Shown here: positions 1 to 7,341 of the stretch, one piece after another
Layout: each line of letters starts with the position of its first letter
How positions within the stretch are numbered: the first letter of the stretch is position 1
Assembly: GCA_937980625.1 (NCBI GenBank)
Contig: CALJPJ010000157.1
Location: 1-12,089 of the forward strand
DNA: 12,089 nucleotides
Source of the DNA: an uncultured Bdellovibrionales bacterium
Lineage (GTDB): Bacteria > Bdellovibrionota > Bdellovibrionia > Bdellovibrionales > UBA1609
Direction of reading: 5' to 3'
Translations under genes and position numbers: made by a program
The notes under the pieces: model-generated
Told to the model about the DNA's origin: nothing
Databases searched by the model: none
What the model saw: only the letters and a program-made list of their open reading frames with translations

Positions 1-611
1 ATAGTATGTTCTTGTTCTTTAGATGCTTCAGCGAATCCACCGACCATGTTTGCTCCAACACTCGCCCAAAAATAAGTCCAGAACTTTGACTCATGACGAC
101 CTTTAACTCTTAACTCGGCCTTCAAAGTATGTTTATTACTACCATTTGGCCCAATAATTCTATCAAAAATAACAACGAGTTCTTTAGTTTTAGCATCCAT
201 AGATACATTACCTATTGCCTTAAAACCTTCTAAGGATGGGTTCATGACGTCACCAGAGACGGTTCTCTTTGACTGGCCATAACCGATCATATTTTCATCA
301 ATTTTTATGACAAGTTGGTCGCCAATATGAATACCAAGGTTATTAAATGAGGATCCTTTTTCCGATCTTAGAATCAAATTATCAAGTCGATTTGAAACTA
401 TAGTGTTTCGCATGTTTGAAGGCTTTCGTTTACGCTTCACAGGTATTCTTCGTTTAATGATAGGCCTAGATCCTTCCACTTTCTCAGGCTTAGCTAATGA
501 AAATGATGGGTTTCTAGAGCCACGTTTATTTATTTTGTATGCTTCAGTTCTTTTTTCTGTACTTGCAGATACATTAAGGTTTGCGAAACATAATATTAAC
601 AGTAAAAGCAC
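1..611 (-). CDS. VirB10/TraB-like T4SS outer-membrane core protein (3' end cut off by window)
   Basis: The reading frame stays open from a GTG at 611 to the window edge (203 codons seen). The GTG has an AGGAGG about 8 bases upstream, inside the end of the preceding gene. The first 17 residues are hydrophobic and end in VSA-S, a plausible signal peptidase I site, though no basic residue precedes the hydrophobic run. A basic, Arg/Lys-rich linker follows, then a segment (about residue 85 on) with the feel of the VirB10/TraB/TrbI C-terminal domain: IGDQLVIKI, R-T-V-S-G-D-V, a strand pair ending VVIFDRII, then a Gly/Ala stretch ASVGANMVGGFAEA. VirB10 proteins normally have an inner-membrane anchor and a proline-rich periplasmic region, and both appear absent here. 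The place after the VirB9-like gene fits VirB10. Family assignment is by motif and gene order; the C-terminal part that would confirm it is outside the window. Confidence 0.6.
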   Translation of the reverse strand, partial: MLLLLILCFANLNVSASTEKRTEAYKINKRGSRNPSFSLAKPEKVEGSRPIIKRRIPVKRKRKPSNMRNTIVSNRLDNLILRSEKGSSFNNLGIHIGDQLVIKIDENMIGYGQSKRTVSGDVMNPSLEGFKAIGNVSMDAKTKELVVIFDRIIGPNGSNKHTLKAELRVKGRHESKFWTYFWASVGANMVGGFAEASKEQEHT

Positions 612-613
612 AA

Positions 614-1087
614 TTACCTCCTACCACTTTTGAATAAAGTTCCTTCTGATATTAGCTTTCGATTTTTTGGCTTCTGATTTTCATTGAAGCTAGCGTTTTC
701 ACTAGAGCTTATAAGCCTTCGTTTACTCTCATTCATAGTGAAAGTAAGGTCTGTAACTCGTATGTAGTTTTGATATTTGTGTTTGTGTGGGATTACATCA
801 TAAACTAAGAGATGCTCCCCACACATTATGTTAATTCCAATGACATCAGACATCGAGTGAGCCCAAAATGTGATATTATTTTTTTTCTCCACACCAACTT
901 TGATCTCTAAATCTGTTTTAGTGCCTGGTAAAGCATACTTAATGTCGCAAGGGTATTCGATAAGTAGAGGCTTGCCTGGCACTACGAATACAGTTTGGAC
1001 ATTTTTAGGGTTAATAGATTTATGCAGGATTCTTTCAGCGCTAGCATCGAAGATACTTAATAAAAATAAAATTATGTTACAAAGCAT
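614..1087 (-). CDS. VirB9/TraK-like periplasmic T4SS core protein, short form
   Basis: The product has 157 residues with an N-terminal signal peptide ending at about residue 17 (DASA-E). The mature start carries V-F-V-V-P-G-K-P, then IEYPCDIKYALPG, which resembles the N-terminal beta domain of VirB9/TrbG/TraK proteins (apolar strand, P-G turn, 'I-x-F/Y-P-x-x-I' strand, 'L-P-G'). After about residue 105 the protein becomes basic and Ser/Asn-rich and looks disordered. VirB9 proteins are usually about 250-300 residues, with a second beta domain that binds VirB7 at the outer membrane, and I do not see that second domain. The ATG shares one base (TAATG) with the stop of the VirB8-like gene and is preceded by GAGGT. 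The next gene follows at once. Function in the T4SS core is inferred from motif plus position between VirB8 and VirB10. Confidence 0.6.
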   Translation of the reverse strand: MLCNIILFLLSIFDASAERILHKSINPKNVQTVFVVPGKPLLIEYPCDIKYALPGTKTDLEIKVGVEKKNNITFWAHSMSDVIGINIMCGEHLLVYDVIPHKHKYQNYIRVTDLTFTMNESKRRLISSSENASFNENQKPKNRKLISEGTLFKSGRR

Positions 1088-1647
1088 TAGTACCTCTTTT
1101 TTTCTATAATATTTGTTATTTCATAACCGTATGGGTTCTCTATAAACCTTTCTATAGGGTTTAGATTTAGTATTAGTGTGGAACTAACAGAATAGTTTTG
1201 AGCTTTTTCAAACACAGTCTTTTGTAAGTCGATTTCTATAGTATTTCCTGCAAGAATATCGATTTTTTTTATAATTGCTTCCTGAGAGAAGTTTCTCTTT
1301 GATATTTCCACTTTTTCGTTGATAGCTTTTTTAAGTTCTACAGCAAATAAGTCTTCAGAGAAAAGTTCTAAAGCAGACCTTTTCTGTTCATCAAAGCTAG
1401 TCTGATTATATGAATAGTAGGTAAGTATAAACTTATTAGTTAAATTAATTAGATCTTGTCTAGAGCGTTTATCAACAACGTCCTCATTAAGAACCTCAGT
1501 TCCATTTTTGTGGACTTTTATCACTAAGACTTTTGTTGATGCTTTCAACAACTTTACACTTGAAACAGAAGCCCAGAAAAATAATGTTAAAATGAGTACT
1601 AAGTTTAGTATATTTTTTAAGTTTGATTTAATAAATAGGTTAATCAT
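1087..1647 (-). CDS. VirB8/TraE-like inner-membrane T4SS assembly protein
   Basis: This is a bitopic protein: a short basic N-terminus, one transmembrane helix (about residues 11-28 from this start), then a periplasmic domain. The C-terminal motif N-P-Y-G-Y-E-I-T matches the 'NP-G-(F/L)-x-V' signature shared by VirB8 and TraE proteins. The periplasmic domain would adopt the NTF2-like fold and act as an assembly hub contacting VirB6, VirB9 and VirB10. A start at 1674 is also possible and would overlap the VirB6 stop (ATGA). I prefer 1647 because GGGAG lies 5 bases upstream, whereas the 1674 ATG has only a weak AAAGAA before it. Using 1674 would add nine residues. The 3' end overlaps the VirB9-like start by one base. 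Confidence 0.78.
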   Translation of the reverse strand: MINLFIKSNLKNILNLVLILTLFFWASVSSVKLLKASTKVLVIKVHKNGTEVLNEDVVDKRSRQDLINLTNKFILTYYSYNQTSFDEQKRSALELFSEDLFAVELKKAINEKVEISKRNFSQEAIIKKIDILAGNTIEIDLQKTVFEKAQNYSVSSTLILNLNPIERFIENPYGYEITNIIEKKRY

Positions 1648-1670
1648 TGCATCTCCCAAATAGTTAAATT

Positions 1671-3053
1671 TCATATTTCTTTAAAATTATTATGAGGAAT
1701 TTGGTCTGTAAAATCCCTTTGAAAACTTTTTTTGTGTTGTAGCTTATTGTCTTTGGTTTTTAGGTCTGTCTTTATTGAAGTAACAGTAGCGGAAGTATTT
1801 TTAATATTTTCATATGCCTTCCTAGATTTATAGACTTTTTGGCCGAGAGCCTTGTCTCTTTTTGTACTAATATCTACATTTACATTATTACTTGAGTAAT
1901 TTGGCTGAACTCCGCTATGTTTCTTTACATTTTTTTCATGTTTTGGGTCTATTTTAGAAGCTTTGCGTACAACTTTTCTAGCAAATTTAGAATTAACAGC
2001 TCTTTTAGAAGTATATTTAATAGCCTTGCTATAGCCGTGTAATCCTGAACTAATACCAGATTGCTTGGAATACTCACTACCCCACTTATCCATAAAACTC
2101 TGCTTCTCTTTATTAACAGCATTAGTGGGATCAATTCCTATAGATTTATATTGCTTCTTAAGGTCTTTAATCTTTTTATTACTTTCTTTTTGTTCCCTAA
2201 TGAAGTTTTCATTCCTATTTTCTCCAGAACTATATGTATATCCCCGCTTATCTACAGAATGGCCTAGCATAGTACCAGTTTTCATCGTTTTTCGACCTGC
2301 CATTCCGGCAAGTTTAAGGCCTGTAGACATACCAAGCGGTGCTGAAGCTTTACTAGCAATAGATTTAGCTAAGTCTATTCCCTTAGTCATAACAATTTTA
2401 AAAGATAGTACAGGTAAAGCAGTGTAAACTAAACTGCCAAGAGTCAAAACTGAAGCCGACAAGTAACCCGAGTCATCCGAGATACTCTTTTTAAAAGACT
2501 GAAGTATTATATTATCAACAACCTCAAATAGGAAAGGGTAACAAGAAGAAAATAGAACAAGACCAATCATTATGTTTGAAAAGGCCTTAATACCAAGCAT
2601 TGTTCGAGTGAATATACCGATTGAATAAAATGCCATTATAAATATTGTCAGAATATTATAAAGACTACTGCAAAAACTCAGGAAAAATGCTCTAACACCT
2701 ATTAGCAAGGAGGCATTAATATCAAACCAAAGAATTTTTTTTGTAGATTCATCCGAAAATAGCTTATTAACTGAATCTATAAACTTATCATCTGACGTTG
2801 GTGATATAATGTCTTTAAACAAGCTTGGTAGGTCGGCAACTAATTTATAAACAAATTCAAAGTTATTAATAAATATAATTAGTAGCACAAAGTCTCTCAA
2901 CACCACCGAGTAGTCTGCTTTATCTAGGCCAAAACCACCTCTACACATCTCAATTAAAAAACGTACTAAAACAATCAAAGTAGCTATACTAACTAAGCTA
3001 TTACCTATGTTTTGGTTTATAGTTGAAAGAAAAGGGAAGAAATTAGCACTCAT
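1671..3053 (-). CDS. VirB6-like polytopic membrane protein with long basic tail
   Basis: The 460-residue product has an N-terminal half with about five or six hydrophobic segments (roughly 17-35, 50-66, 112-130, 130-150, 155-175 and 200-222), typical of VirB6/TrbL inner-membrane channel proteins. A loop of about 45 residues separates the first hydrophobic pair from the rest. From about residue 230 to the end it is hydrophilic and very rich in Lys, Ser and Asn, with no recognised domain, and is probably cytoplasmic. Such tails occur in extended VirB6 proteins. The ATG shares one base with the stop of the VirB5-like gene (TAATG) and has GGTGA upstream. Identification rests on topology and on position between VirB5 and VirB8, because VirB6 proteins have little sequence conservation. 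Confidence 0.68.
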   Translation of the reverse strand: MSANFFPFLSTINQNIGNSLVSIATLIVLVRFLIEMCRGGFGLDKADYSVVLRDFVLLIIFINNFEFVYKLVADLPSLFKDIISPTSDDKFIDSVNKLFSDESTKKILWFDINASLLIGVRAFFLSFCSSLYNILTIFIMAFYSIGIFTRTMLGIKAFSNIMIGLVLFSSCYPFLFEVVDNIILQSFKKSISDDSGYLSASVLTLGSLVYTALPVLSFKIVMTKGIDLAKSIASKASAPLGMSTGLKLAGMAGRKTMKTGTMLGHSVDKRGYTYSSGENRNENFIREQKESNKKIKDLKKQYKSIGIDPTNAVNKEKQSFMDKWGSEYSKQSGISSGLHGYSKAIKYTSKRAVNSKFARKVVRKASKIDPKHEKNVKKHSGVQPNYSSNNVNVDISTKRDKALGQKVYKSRKAYENIKNTSATVTSIKTDLKTKDNKLQHKKSFQRDFTDQIPHNNFKEI

Positions 3054-3661
3054 TAAAATTCACCAATACTAAACTTAAATTTATGGTTTTCGGCTCTTTC
3101 CAATGCTTTTTCAGCTAATTTTCTATCTTTAATTTTTTTTTGAATATTGTGCTTTCTTTTATTTGCCTTAAATTTTAATTCTGCAAGTTCTAACCTAGCT
3201 CTATAAGCTTCTTCTGAGCGCTCACGCTCTAACCTTAAAATATTAACTATTGAGTTTAATGAAGTCGAAGACAGAGCACTACCAACAACTTTTGCCATTT
3301 TTTTTATACGTTTAATTACACTTGTCAGCGAATAGATCCTATCTGTTAAAAGATTATACTTGTCGGCATTGAACTCATTTACATACCTATAGTCGCTTTT
3401 AAACTCTTTCATTGAAGAGACAATCTCTTCTGTTTCAGAAACAATTTTTCTTAACTCAGATAACTCTTTTACAAATGAAGCTTCATTCGTGAATTCTTCT
3501 AAAAGCTGAGAGAAGGCTGACATCGATGAGACCATATCACTCAGTGCTTGCGAGGCTCGAACTCCATCAACGACAGGCATTGCTGCCTGAGAATTAGGTA
3601 TACTAAACATAAAGGTAAAAATAATAACCTTAGTAAAAATAATAACCTTAGCAAACTTCAT
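3053..3661 (-). CDS. VirB5-like exported coiled-coil pilus-associated protein
   Basis: A signal peptide ends at about residue 25 (SQA-AMP). The mature start, A-M-P-V-V-D, matches the 'I/M-P-V-x-D' beginning of many VirB5/TrbJ proteins. The remainder is almost entirely helical and charged, with heptad-like stretches and a Lys/Arg/Glu-rich C-terminus. VirB5 sits at the pilus tip and helps in adhesion and assembly. I place the start at 3661, because GAGG is 7 bases upstream of that ATG. An in-frame ATG at 3667 would be only one base from GAGG. The start lies inside the end of virB4 (14-base overlap), implying translational coupling. The signal peptide contains a duplicated six-residue unit (KVIIFT twice) produced by an 18-bp tandem repeat. 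The call is by gene order and architecture; sequence similarity in this family is low. Confidence 0.65.
   Translation of the reverse strand: MKFAKVIIFTKVIIFTFMFSIPNSQAAMPVVDGVRASQALSDMVSSMSAFSQLLEEFTNEASFVKELSELRKIVSETEEIVSSMKEFKSDYRYVNEFNADKYNLLTDRIYSLTSVIKRIKKMAKVVGSALSSTSLNSIVNILRLERERSEEAYRARLELAELKFKANKRKHNIQKKIKDRKLAEKALERAENHKFKFSIGEF
3615..3651. repeat. 18-bp perfect tandem duplication inside a signal-peptide coding region
   Basis: The unit gtaaaaataataacctta occurs at 3615-3632 and again, without change, at 3633-3650, followed by the first base of a third unit. On the minus strand it encodes the hydrophobic core of the VirB5-like signal peptide, duplicating K-V-I-I-F-T in frame. The promoter-distal end of virB4, including its TAA stop, lies in the first coding-direction copy. 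It looks like a recent slippage duplication that the reading frame has tolerated. Confidence 0.95.
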
Positions 3662-5840
3662 TCCCATACCTCATAATTTCTCTTGCGACCAACTCACTCG
3701 TATCAAATATCTTCCTAATGCCAGCAATCATTTCCTTGTCATTAGGGTTAGTTGTTGCTCTTGCATATTCAACATCAGTCAGTCTTGTGCTTACTACCCT
3801 TTCACCGAGGTCATCACTTAATACAAAATTTCTCCTTTGTTTCCCTATGGGTTTAGGCTTATTTTTTAGGTAGGAGTAATTACTTTCAGAGATTTGAGTC
3901 CGTCTTATGTATTCACTTGGCTGTGAATCAATGGAAAATAATACCCTTATGCTACTTTGCGAAAATAATGTCTCCTCACCATTTGGACCTATCAAGTCAT
4001 CTGTAATTTGACTGGCAAAGAACGTTGAACCATTCATACTACGCATATTTTTTGATAAAGCTGCTAAGCTTGTAAAACTGTCTTTTATAAAAAATGGTGT
4101 CTCGTCAAAAATTACGAATATTTTGTCAGAATCTTTTTTCATTCTTAATAGTAAGTATATTTTTGTCATTACTGAAGAAATGATCGCTTTTGTAATATGG
4201 GGTTTTCCGGCTGATTCTATGCTTTTTAAATCGAAATACTGTAATCTGTTATCTTCAAAATGGTTCCCAGCAAATACAGATGAATAAATGCCATTTTTTC
4301 CCCATCTTTTTAAATTCTCATAGTTCGGCATAGATTTATCTTTAATATAACTAATGAAATCATTTAGACTGTGGCTTCTTTTTAAGTCGTTAATATATAA
4401 ATTAATCTCATTAGATATCTTTGATTTCTCTTTATCTTTTAACTTGTCGCTTCCTTCTGCAAGAGAGATAATAAAGTCAGTGATATGCTGAATAACGTAT
4501 TTGTCTGGCTTTACACCGAGTTGATTACTATCTAAGAGGTTAAATGCACTCATTCCAGTCGATGATTCAATATCTATTTCATGAATTATTCCCCCATGCT
4601 CTTCAACTAATGCTGTATGAGAAGTTTTTACATCTACTAGAATTACATAATTATTTTGAGAACTAATTAAACTATTGATGAGTACATTGAGAAATACACT
4701 CTTTCCCATACCAGTTTTACCTATCACGACTCCATTTCGAGCGTAATAGTCTGGATTACTTGGATCAAAAATGTAAGGACTTAGATCTTCTCTTAGAAAA
4801 GCAATACTATTTTCACTGATTTGTTCTACTTTTGAACTATAATGAGTAAGTGGTAAGAAAAACGGGATTACAGGGCCTCTTTCTCGTTGCATACTACTAG
4901 TTTTATAACCTATGCGGCTAGTTAGATATGGGTTTAGGTTGGTTTTTAGTTGCCTCTTAAAACCCCCTAAATGTCCAAGAGATCCAAGTATCTCATCTGA
5001 AATTTCATTTAAATTATCAAGCTTATAGTCCTGTAAGATAATCACACAATCGATGAAGGAAATGCTCTGCCCATGTAGCTCAACTTGCTTTAATACCTCT
5101 TCTTTTGCTTTTAACTTTTCATACTCTCCAATATTACTTGGTACTTGATTTTTATTTGTCTGTACTCTTAAGTCCGCTTCGCTAACTGAGCGATTTAATT
5201 TTTTAAATACGGTAGTTAATTCGTATTCTAATGGCATATTTTTTAAAATAGTTGCCAAGGTTGAGAAATAGACTTCATTATTTTGATCACCAGCAGATAA
5301 AGATTCAAGCTTCAGAATCGACTTAAATTGGTTATCAATTAATAAGTGGTCCTCTGAAACCTTTATATCAAGACTTTTATTAAAAAATGGACTCAATCGT
5401 GGATCAATATTGGTTACTGAACTTCCAGCGTCTTTTAAACTTGTGAATGAAAGTCTCTTTATTGTACGAGCAAGACTTCTTTCAATATAATCTTTACTCT
5501 TAAATATATTTCTAAACCCATTTAGAAAACTCTGTTTATGGTTGAAAGAGATATATATTTCTATATTTCTGTGACCATCTTCCAGCATTTGTTTTCTTTT
5601 GCAGTCTAAGTTTGATGTAAATGATAAACTCGACTTAAGATGAACCTTAGTAACAACACCTTCTGGCACGGAATAAAAGAAATTCTCTAGTGCTTGGTAG
5701 CAGGAAGCTTCGCCATCGCCTCCTGCTTCTTCGATATCCAGTCTAGTAACCTTATAAACTAAGCCAAACTCTAAGTTATCTTTAATATAATATAACTCAT
5801 TGCTTTGGAGTTGATTTACCTCTGTAAATAATTCTTTCAC
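3648..5840 (-). CDS. virB4: VirB4/TraC-type T4SS ATPase
   Basis: This 730-residue P-loop ATPase is close to the usual VirB4 length (about 780-850). Walker A is GKTGMGKS at residues 374-381. Walker B is FVIFDE at 575-580, in the context K-I-F-V-I-F-D-E-T-P. A downstream R-S-M-N-G-S and F-A-S-Q motif is typical of VirB4/TraC. The N-terminal about 300 residues form the less conserved domain that contacts VirB3 and the membrane platform. It energises pilus assembly and substrate transfer from the cytoplasmic face. The start is a GTG at 5840 with GGAGG 8 bases upstream, inside virB3 (44-base overlap). The 3' end overlaps the VirB5-like start. This is the most secure call in the operon. Confidence 0.95.
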   Translation of the reverse strand: MKELFTEVNQLQSNELYYIKDNLEFGLVYKVTRLDIEEAGGDGEASCYQALENFFYSVPEGVVTKVHLKSSLSFTSNLDCKRKQMLEDGHRNIEIYISFNHKQSFLNGFRNIFKSKDYIERSLARTIKRLSFTSLKDAGSSVTNIDPRLSPFFNKSLDIKVSEDHLLIDNQFKSILKLESLSAGDQNNEVYFSTLATILKNMPLEYELTTVFKKLNRSVSEADLRVQTNKNQVPSNIGEYEKLKAKEEVLKQVELHGQSISFIDCVIILQDYKLDNLNEISDEILGSLGHLGGFKRQLKTNLNPYLTSRIGYKTSSMQRERGPVIPFFLPLTHYSSKVEQISENSIAFLREDLSPYIFDPSNPDYYARNGVVIGKTGMGKSVFLNVLINSLISSQNNYVILVDVKTSHTALVEEHGGIIHEIDIESSTGMSAFNLLDSNQLGVKPDKYVIQHITDFIISLAEGSDKLKDKEKSKISNEINLYINDLKRSHSLNDFISYIKDKSMPNYENLKRWGKNGIYSSVFAGNHFEDNRLQYFDLKSIESAGKPHITKAIISSVMTKIYLLLRMKKDSDKIFVIFDETPFFIKDSFTSLAALSKNMRSMNGSTFFASQITDDLIGPNGEETLFSQSSIRVLFSIDSQPSEYIRRTQISESNYSYLKNKPKPIGKQRRNFVLSDDLGERVVSTRLTDVEYARATTNPNDKEMIAGIRKIFDTSELVAREIMRYGNEVC

Positions 5841-6099
5841 TAAAACAGCCTCCAGAAAACTCTTTTAAAAAATAGTATCCAATTACTTCACTTATCCACC
5901 CTGGCCTCTTAGTTGTTCTTATAACTACTAGTACAAGGTATATAGACCCTGTTAGACCAATACTTAGAAGCGATTTCTTGTCAAATATGAATAAAGAGCT
6001 TATTAACCAAGTAATCGATAAAACTATTAAATCGATAAAATTTAATCCAAATGTTTGTGTGCGATCATTAATTAATTTGCCCGTTTTTTCTTTAATCAC
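5797..6099 (-). CDS. VirB3/TraL-like inner-membrane T4SS protein
   Basis: The 100-residue protein has a hydrophilic N-terminus and a paired hydrophobic hairpin (about 21-40 and 46-60). A conserved-looking segment follows (K-R-P-G-W-I-S-E then YYFLKEF), similar to the TraL/VirB3 pattern of two helices and a short cytoplasmic tail. VirB3 docks VirB4 at the membrane, which agrees with its gene overlapping virB4 by 44 bases. The best start is GTG at 6099; an in-frame TGA lies four codons upstream. No clear Shine-Dalgarno precedes it, so translation may depend on coupling with the VirB2 gene, which ends 9 bases before. Confidence 0.75.
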   Translation of the reverse strand: MIKEKTGKLINDRTQTFGLNFIDLIVLSITWLISSLFIFDKKSLLSIGLTGSIYLVLVVIRTTKRPGWISEVIGYYFLKEFSGGCFSERIIYRGKSTPKQ

Positions 6100-6108
6100 G
6101 TCTGCGAA

Positions 6109-6399
6109 TCACTGAAAGAATGACTTCAAGGTCTCTGGCAGTGATGTTCCAATAGCTAGAAGCACAATCCCAACAATAGAGCCCATGAGTACATGCTTTC
6201 CTCTATCAGAATCAAACTTCATCGTTATTGCTCCAATCACAAACATTAAAGAGCCAACAACATAACCAACTTTTTGAAGTGCAGATGTTCCTCTTTTGAT
6301 ACCGGACTGTAAGTTTTCAAGTCCTCCAGCAAATGCCGGTTCAGTTATAAGTGCCCCTGCAAACAGGAGAACAAAAAAATAAAAAATACAGTATTTCAT
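6109..6399 (-). CDS. VirB2/TraA-like major pilin precursor
   Basis: The 96-residue precursor has a signal peptide ending A-F-A-G-G at about residue 24 and a short Gln/Gly-rich segment. Two long hydrophobic helices follow (about 44-60 and 71-87), separated by a polar loop containing K-F-D-S-D-R-G-K. This is the standard VirB2/TrbC pilin layout, giving a mature pilin of about 70 residues that polymerises into the conjugative pilus after storage in the inner membrane. The ATG is preceded by AGGTAGG. It sits 12 bases after the small lipoprotein gene and directly before VirB3, the usual order. Confidence 0.85.
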   Translation of the reverse strand: MKYCIFYFFVLLFAGALITEPAFAGGLENLQSGIKRGTSALQKVGYVVGSLMFVIGAITMKFDSDRGKHVLMGSIVGIVLLAIGTSLPETLKSFFQ

Positions 6400-6411
6400 A
6401 ATTACCTACCT

Positions 6412-6882
6412 TTATTTGAGCTTAGAAGGCTCAAAACTTAACTCTTTATCTTGATGAATTAAGGTGTTTCCTTTTTTAACCCACTCATCAATTTCATATA
6501 GCTTCCAGTTACCTGGACTTATTAGTGCTCTGAGGTCTCCTGGAAGATTATTAATTCCAGGATTAATTGAACCGTTATTAATTTCCCTCTTATTTTTTTT
6601 CAGGACCTCTATTTCATCTGCCATTAAGTTGATTTTTATTTGCTGTTGCTTCTCTTTTGAGTCATCCATCATATAAATAAGACCAGCAGCAACTAAACTA
6701 CTTGCAGCAGCACCATATAAAGCCCCATGCATTTTTTTATTTTCACCTTCTGGAGTAGCAGCTGCACCAATTGCATATCCACCTACGAAACCTACCGCCA
6801 TTCCAGCTATAGACTTAGTTTTTTTTGTACTCGCGCATGAAATAGAAAGTAACGAGACGGCCAATAAAATGATCTTAAGCAT
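6412..6882 (-). CDS. Small glycine-zipper lipoprotein of the T4SS operon
   Basis: The 156-residue product has a short hydrophobic leader ending LLSIS-C (Cys16), a probable lipobox although Ser at -3 is not ideal. Residues about 24-72 are Gly/Ala-rich with regularly spaced glycines (MAVGFVGGYAIGAA, then ALYGAAASSLVAAGLIYMM), a glycine-zipper type membrane segment. A charged Lys/Glu-rich helix and a hydrophilic C-terminus with L-I-S-P-G-N-W-K follow. No VirB7-sized gene lies between the VirB6 and VirB8 genes, so this lipoprotein could fill the VirB7/TraV role of anchoring the core complex to the outer membrane; that is inference from context only. The start has GAGG 9 bases upstream and lies inside the 3' end of the SSB gene (8-base overlap). 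Confidence 0.7.
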   Translation of the reverse strand: MLKIILLAVSLLSISCASTKKTKSIAGMAVGFVGGYAIGAAATPEGENKKMHGALYGAAASSLVAAGLIYMMDDSKEKQQQIKINLMADEIEVLKKNKREINNGSINPGINNLPGDLRALISPGNWKLYEIDEWVKKGNTLIHQDKELSFEPSKLK

Positions 6883-7288
6883 TTTCGTTAACCTCTTCAG
6901 CTGACTCCATAACTTTATTTACATTGTTCAAAAGCTTTGATGTTGCTCCATCTCTAAGAGGCTCAATTTTCTCAATGTCAGTTGCAATAATATTTATTGC
7001 ACTAATTTCTTGATCATTTTTCGTGTATTTACTAGTTGAGAGTCGCCCATGTACTCTAATCAAATCACCAACTTCTAGTAATGCAACTCTTGTTGCTAAA
7101 TTATTTGGCGTATTGAAACATGTTACATTGAACCAATCTGGTGTAAGTGACTCATAGCTACCATCATCTAGTTTACGATAATTATTTATGGCAATATTTA
7201 GCCGAGTATATGTAACTCCATTTTCTTTCTCATAATATTCTGGCATTGTTCCAAGATTACCTTTTAATATTATTTTATTTTTCTCCAT
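6875..7288 (-). CDS. ssb: Single-stranded DNA binding protein (SSB family)
   Basis: The 137-residue protein shows the SSB OB-fold pattern: K-x-I-L-K-G-N-L-G near residues 5-13, T-R-L-N-I-A-I-N-N at about 28-36, D-W-F-N-V-T at about 51-56, V-G-D-L-I-R-V-H-G-R-L-S at about 73-84, and INIIATDIE near 98-106. It would coat ssDNA as a tetramer or dimer. The C-terminus ends E-E-V-N-E-N-A. It is moderately acidic but lacks the D-D-I-P-F tip that recruits repair proteins in chromosomal SSB, suggesting a specialised mobile-element version. An AGGAG motif precedes the ATG. Its place inside the T4SS operon points to handling transferred single-stranded DNA. Confidence 0.88.
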   Translation of the reverse strand: MEKNKIILKGNLGTMPEYYEKENGVTYTRLNIAINNYRKLDDGSYESLTPDWFNVTCFNTPNNLATRVALLEVGDLIRVHGRLSTSKYTKNDQEISAINIIATDIEKIEPLRDGATSKLLNNVNKVMESAEEVNENA

Positions 7289-7341
7289 AAGACTCTCCTT
7301 TAAATGTATTATTTTCTTTAAATATCAATTTTAATTAATGC

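Noticed and set aside
403..633. Plus-strand open frame opposite the VirB10-like gene
   Set aside because: The minus-strand frame has a signal peptide, a strong AGGAGG and operon continuity; the plus frame has none of these.
1..1087. Single virB9-virB10 gene broken by a frameshift
   Set aside because: The second frame has its own GTG with a well-spaced AGGAGG and a plausible signal peptide, which fits two separate genes better.
870..1109. Plus-strand frame opposite the VirB9-like gene
   Set aside because: Antisense shadow with no Shine-Dalgarno.
2065..2427. 120-codon open frame on the plus strand within the VirB6-like gene
   Set aside because: It lies fully opposite the hydrophilic tail of a gene supported by operon structure, has no ribosome binding site, and its residues look like antisense shadow.
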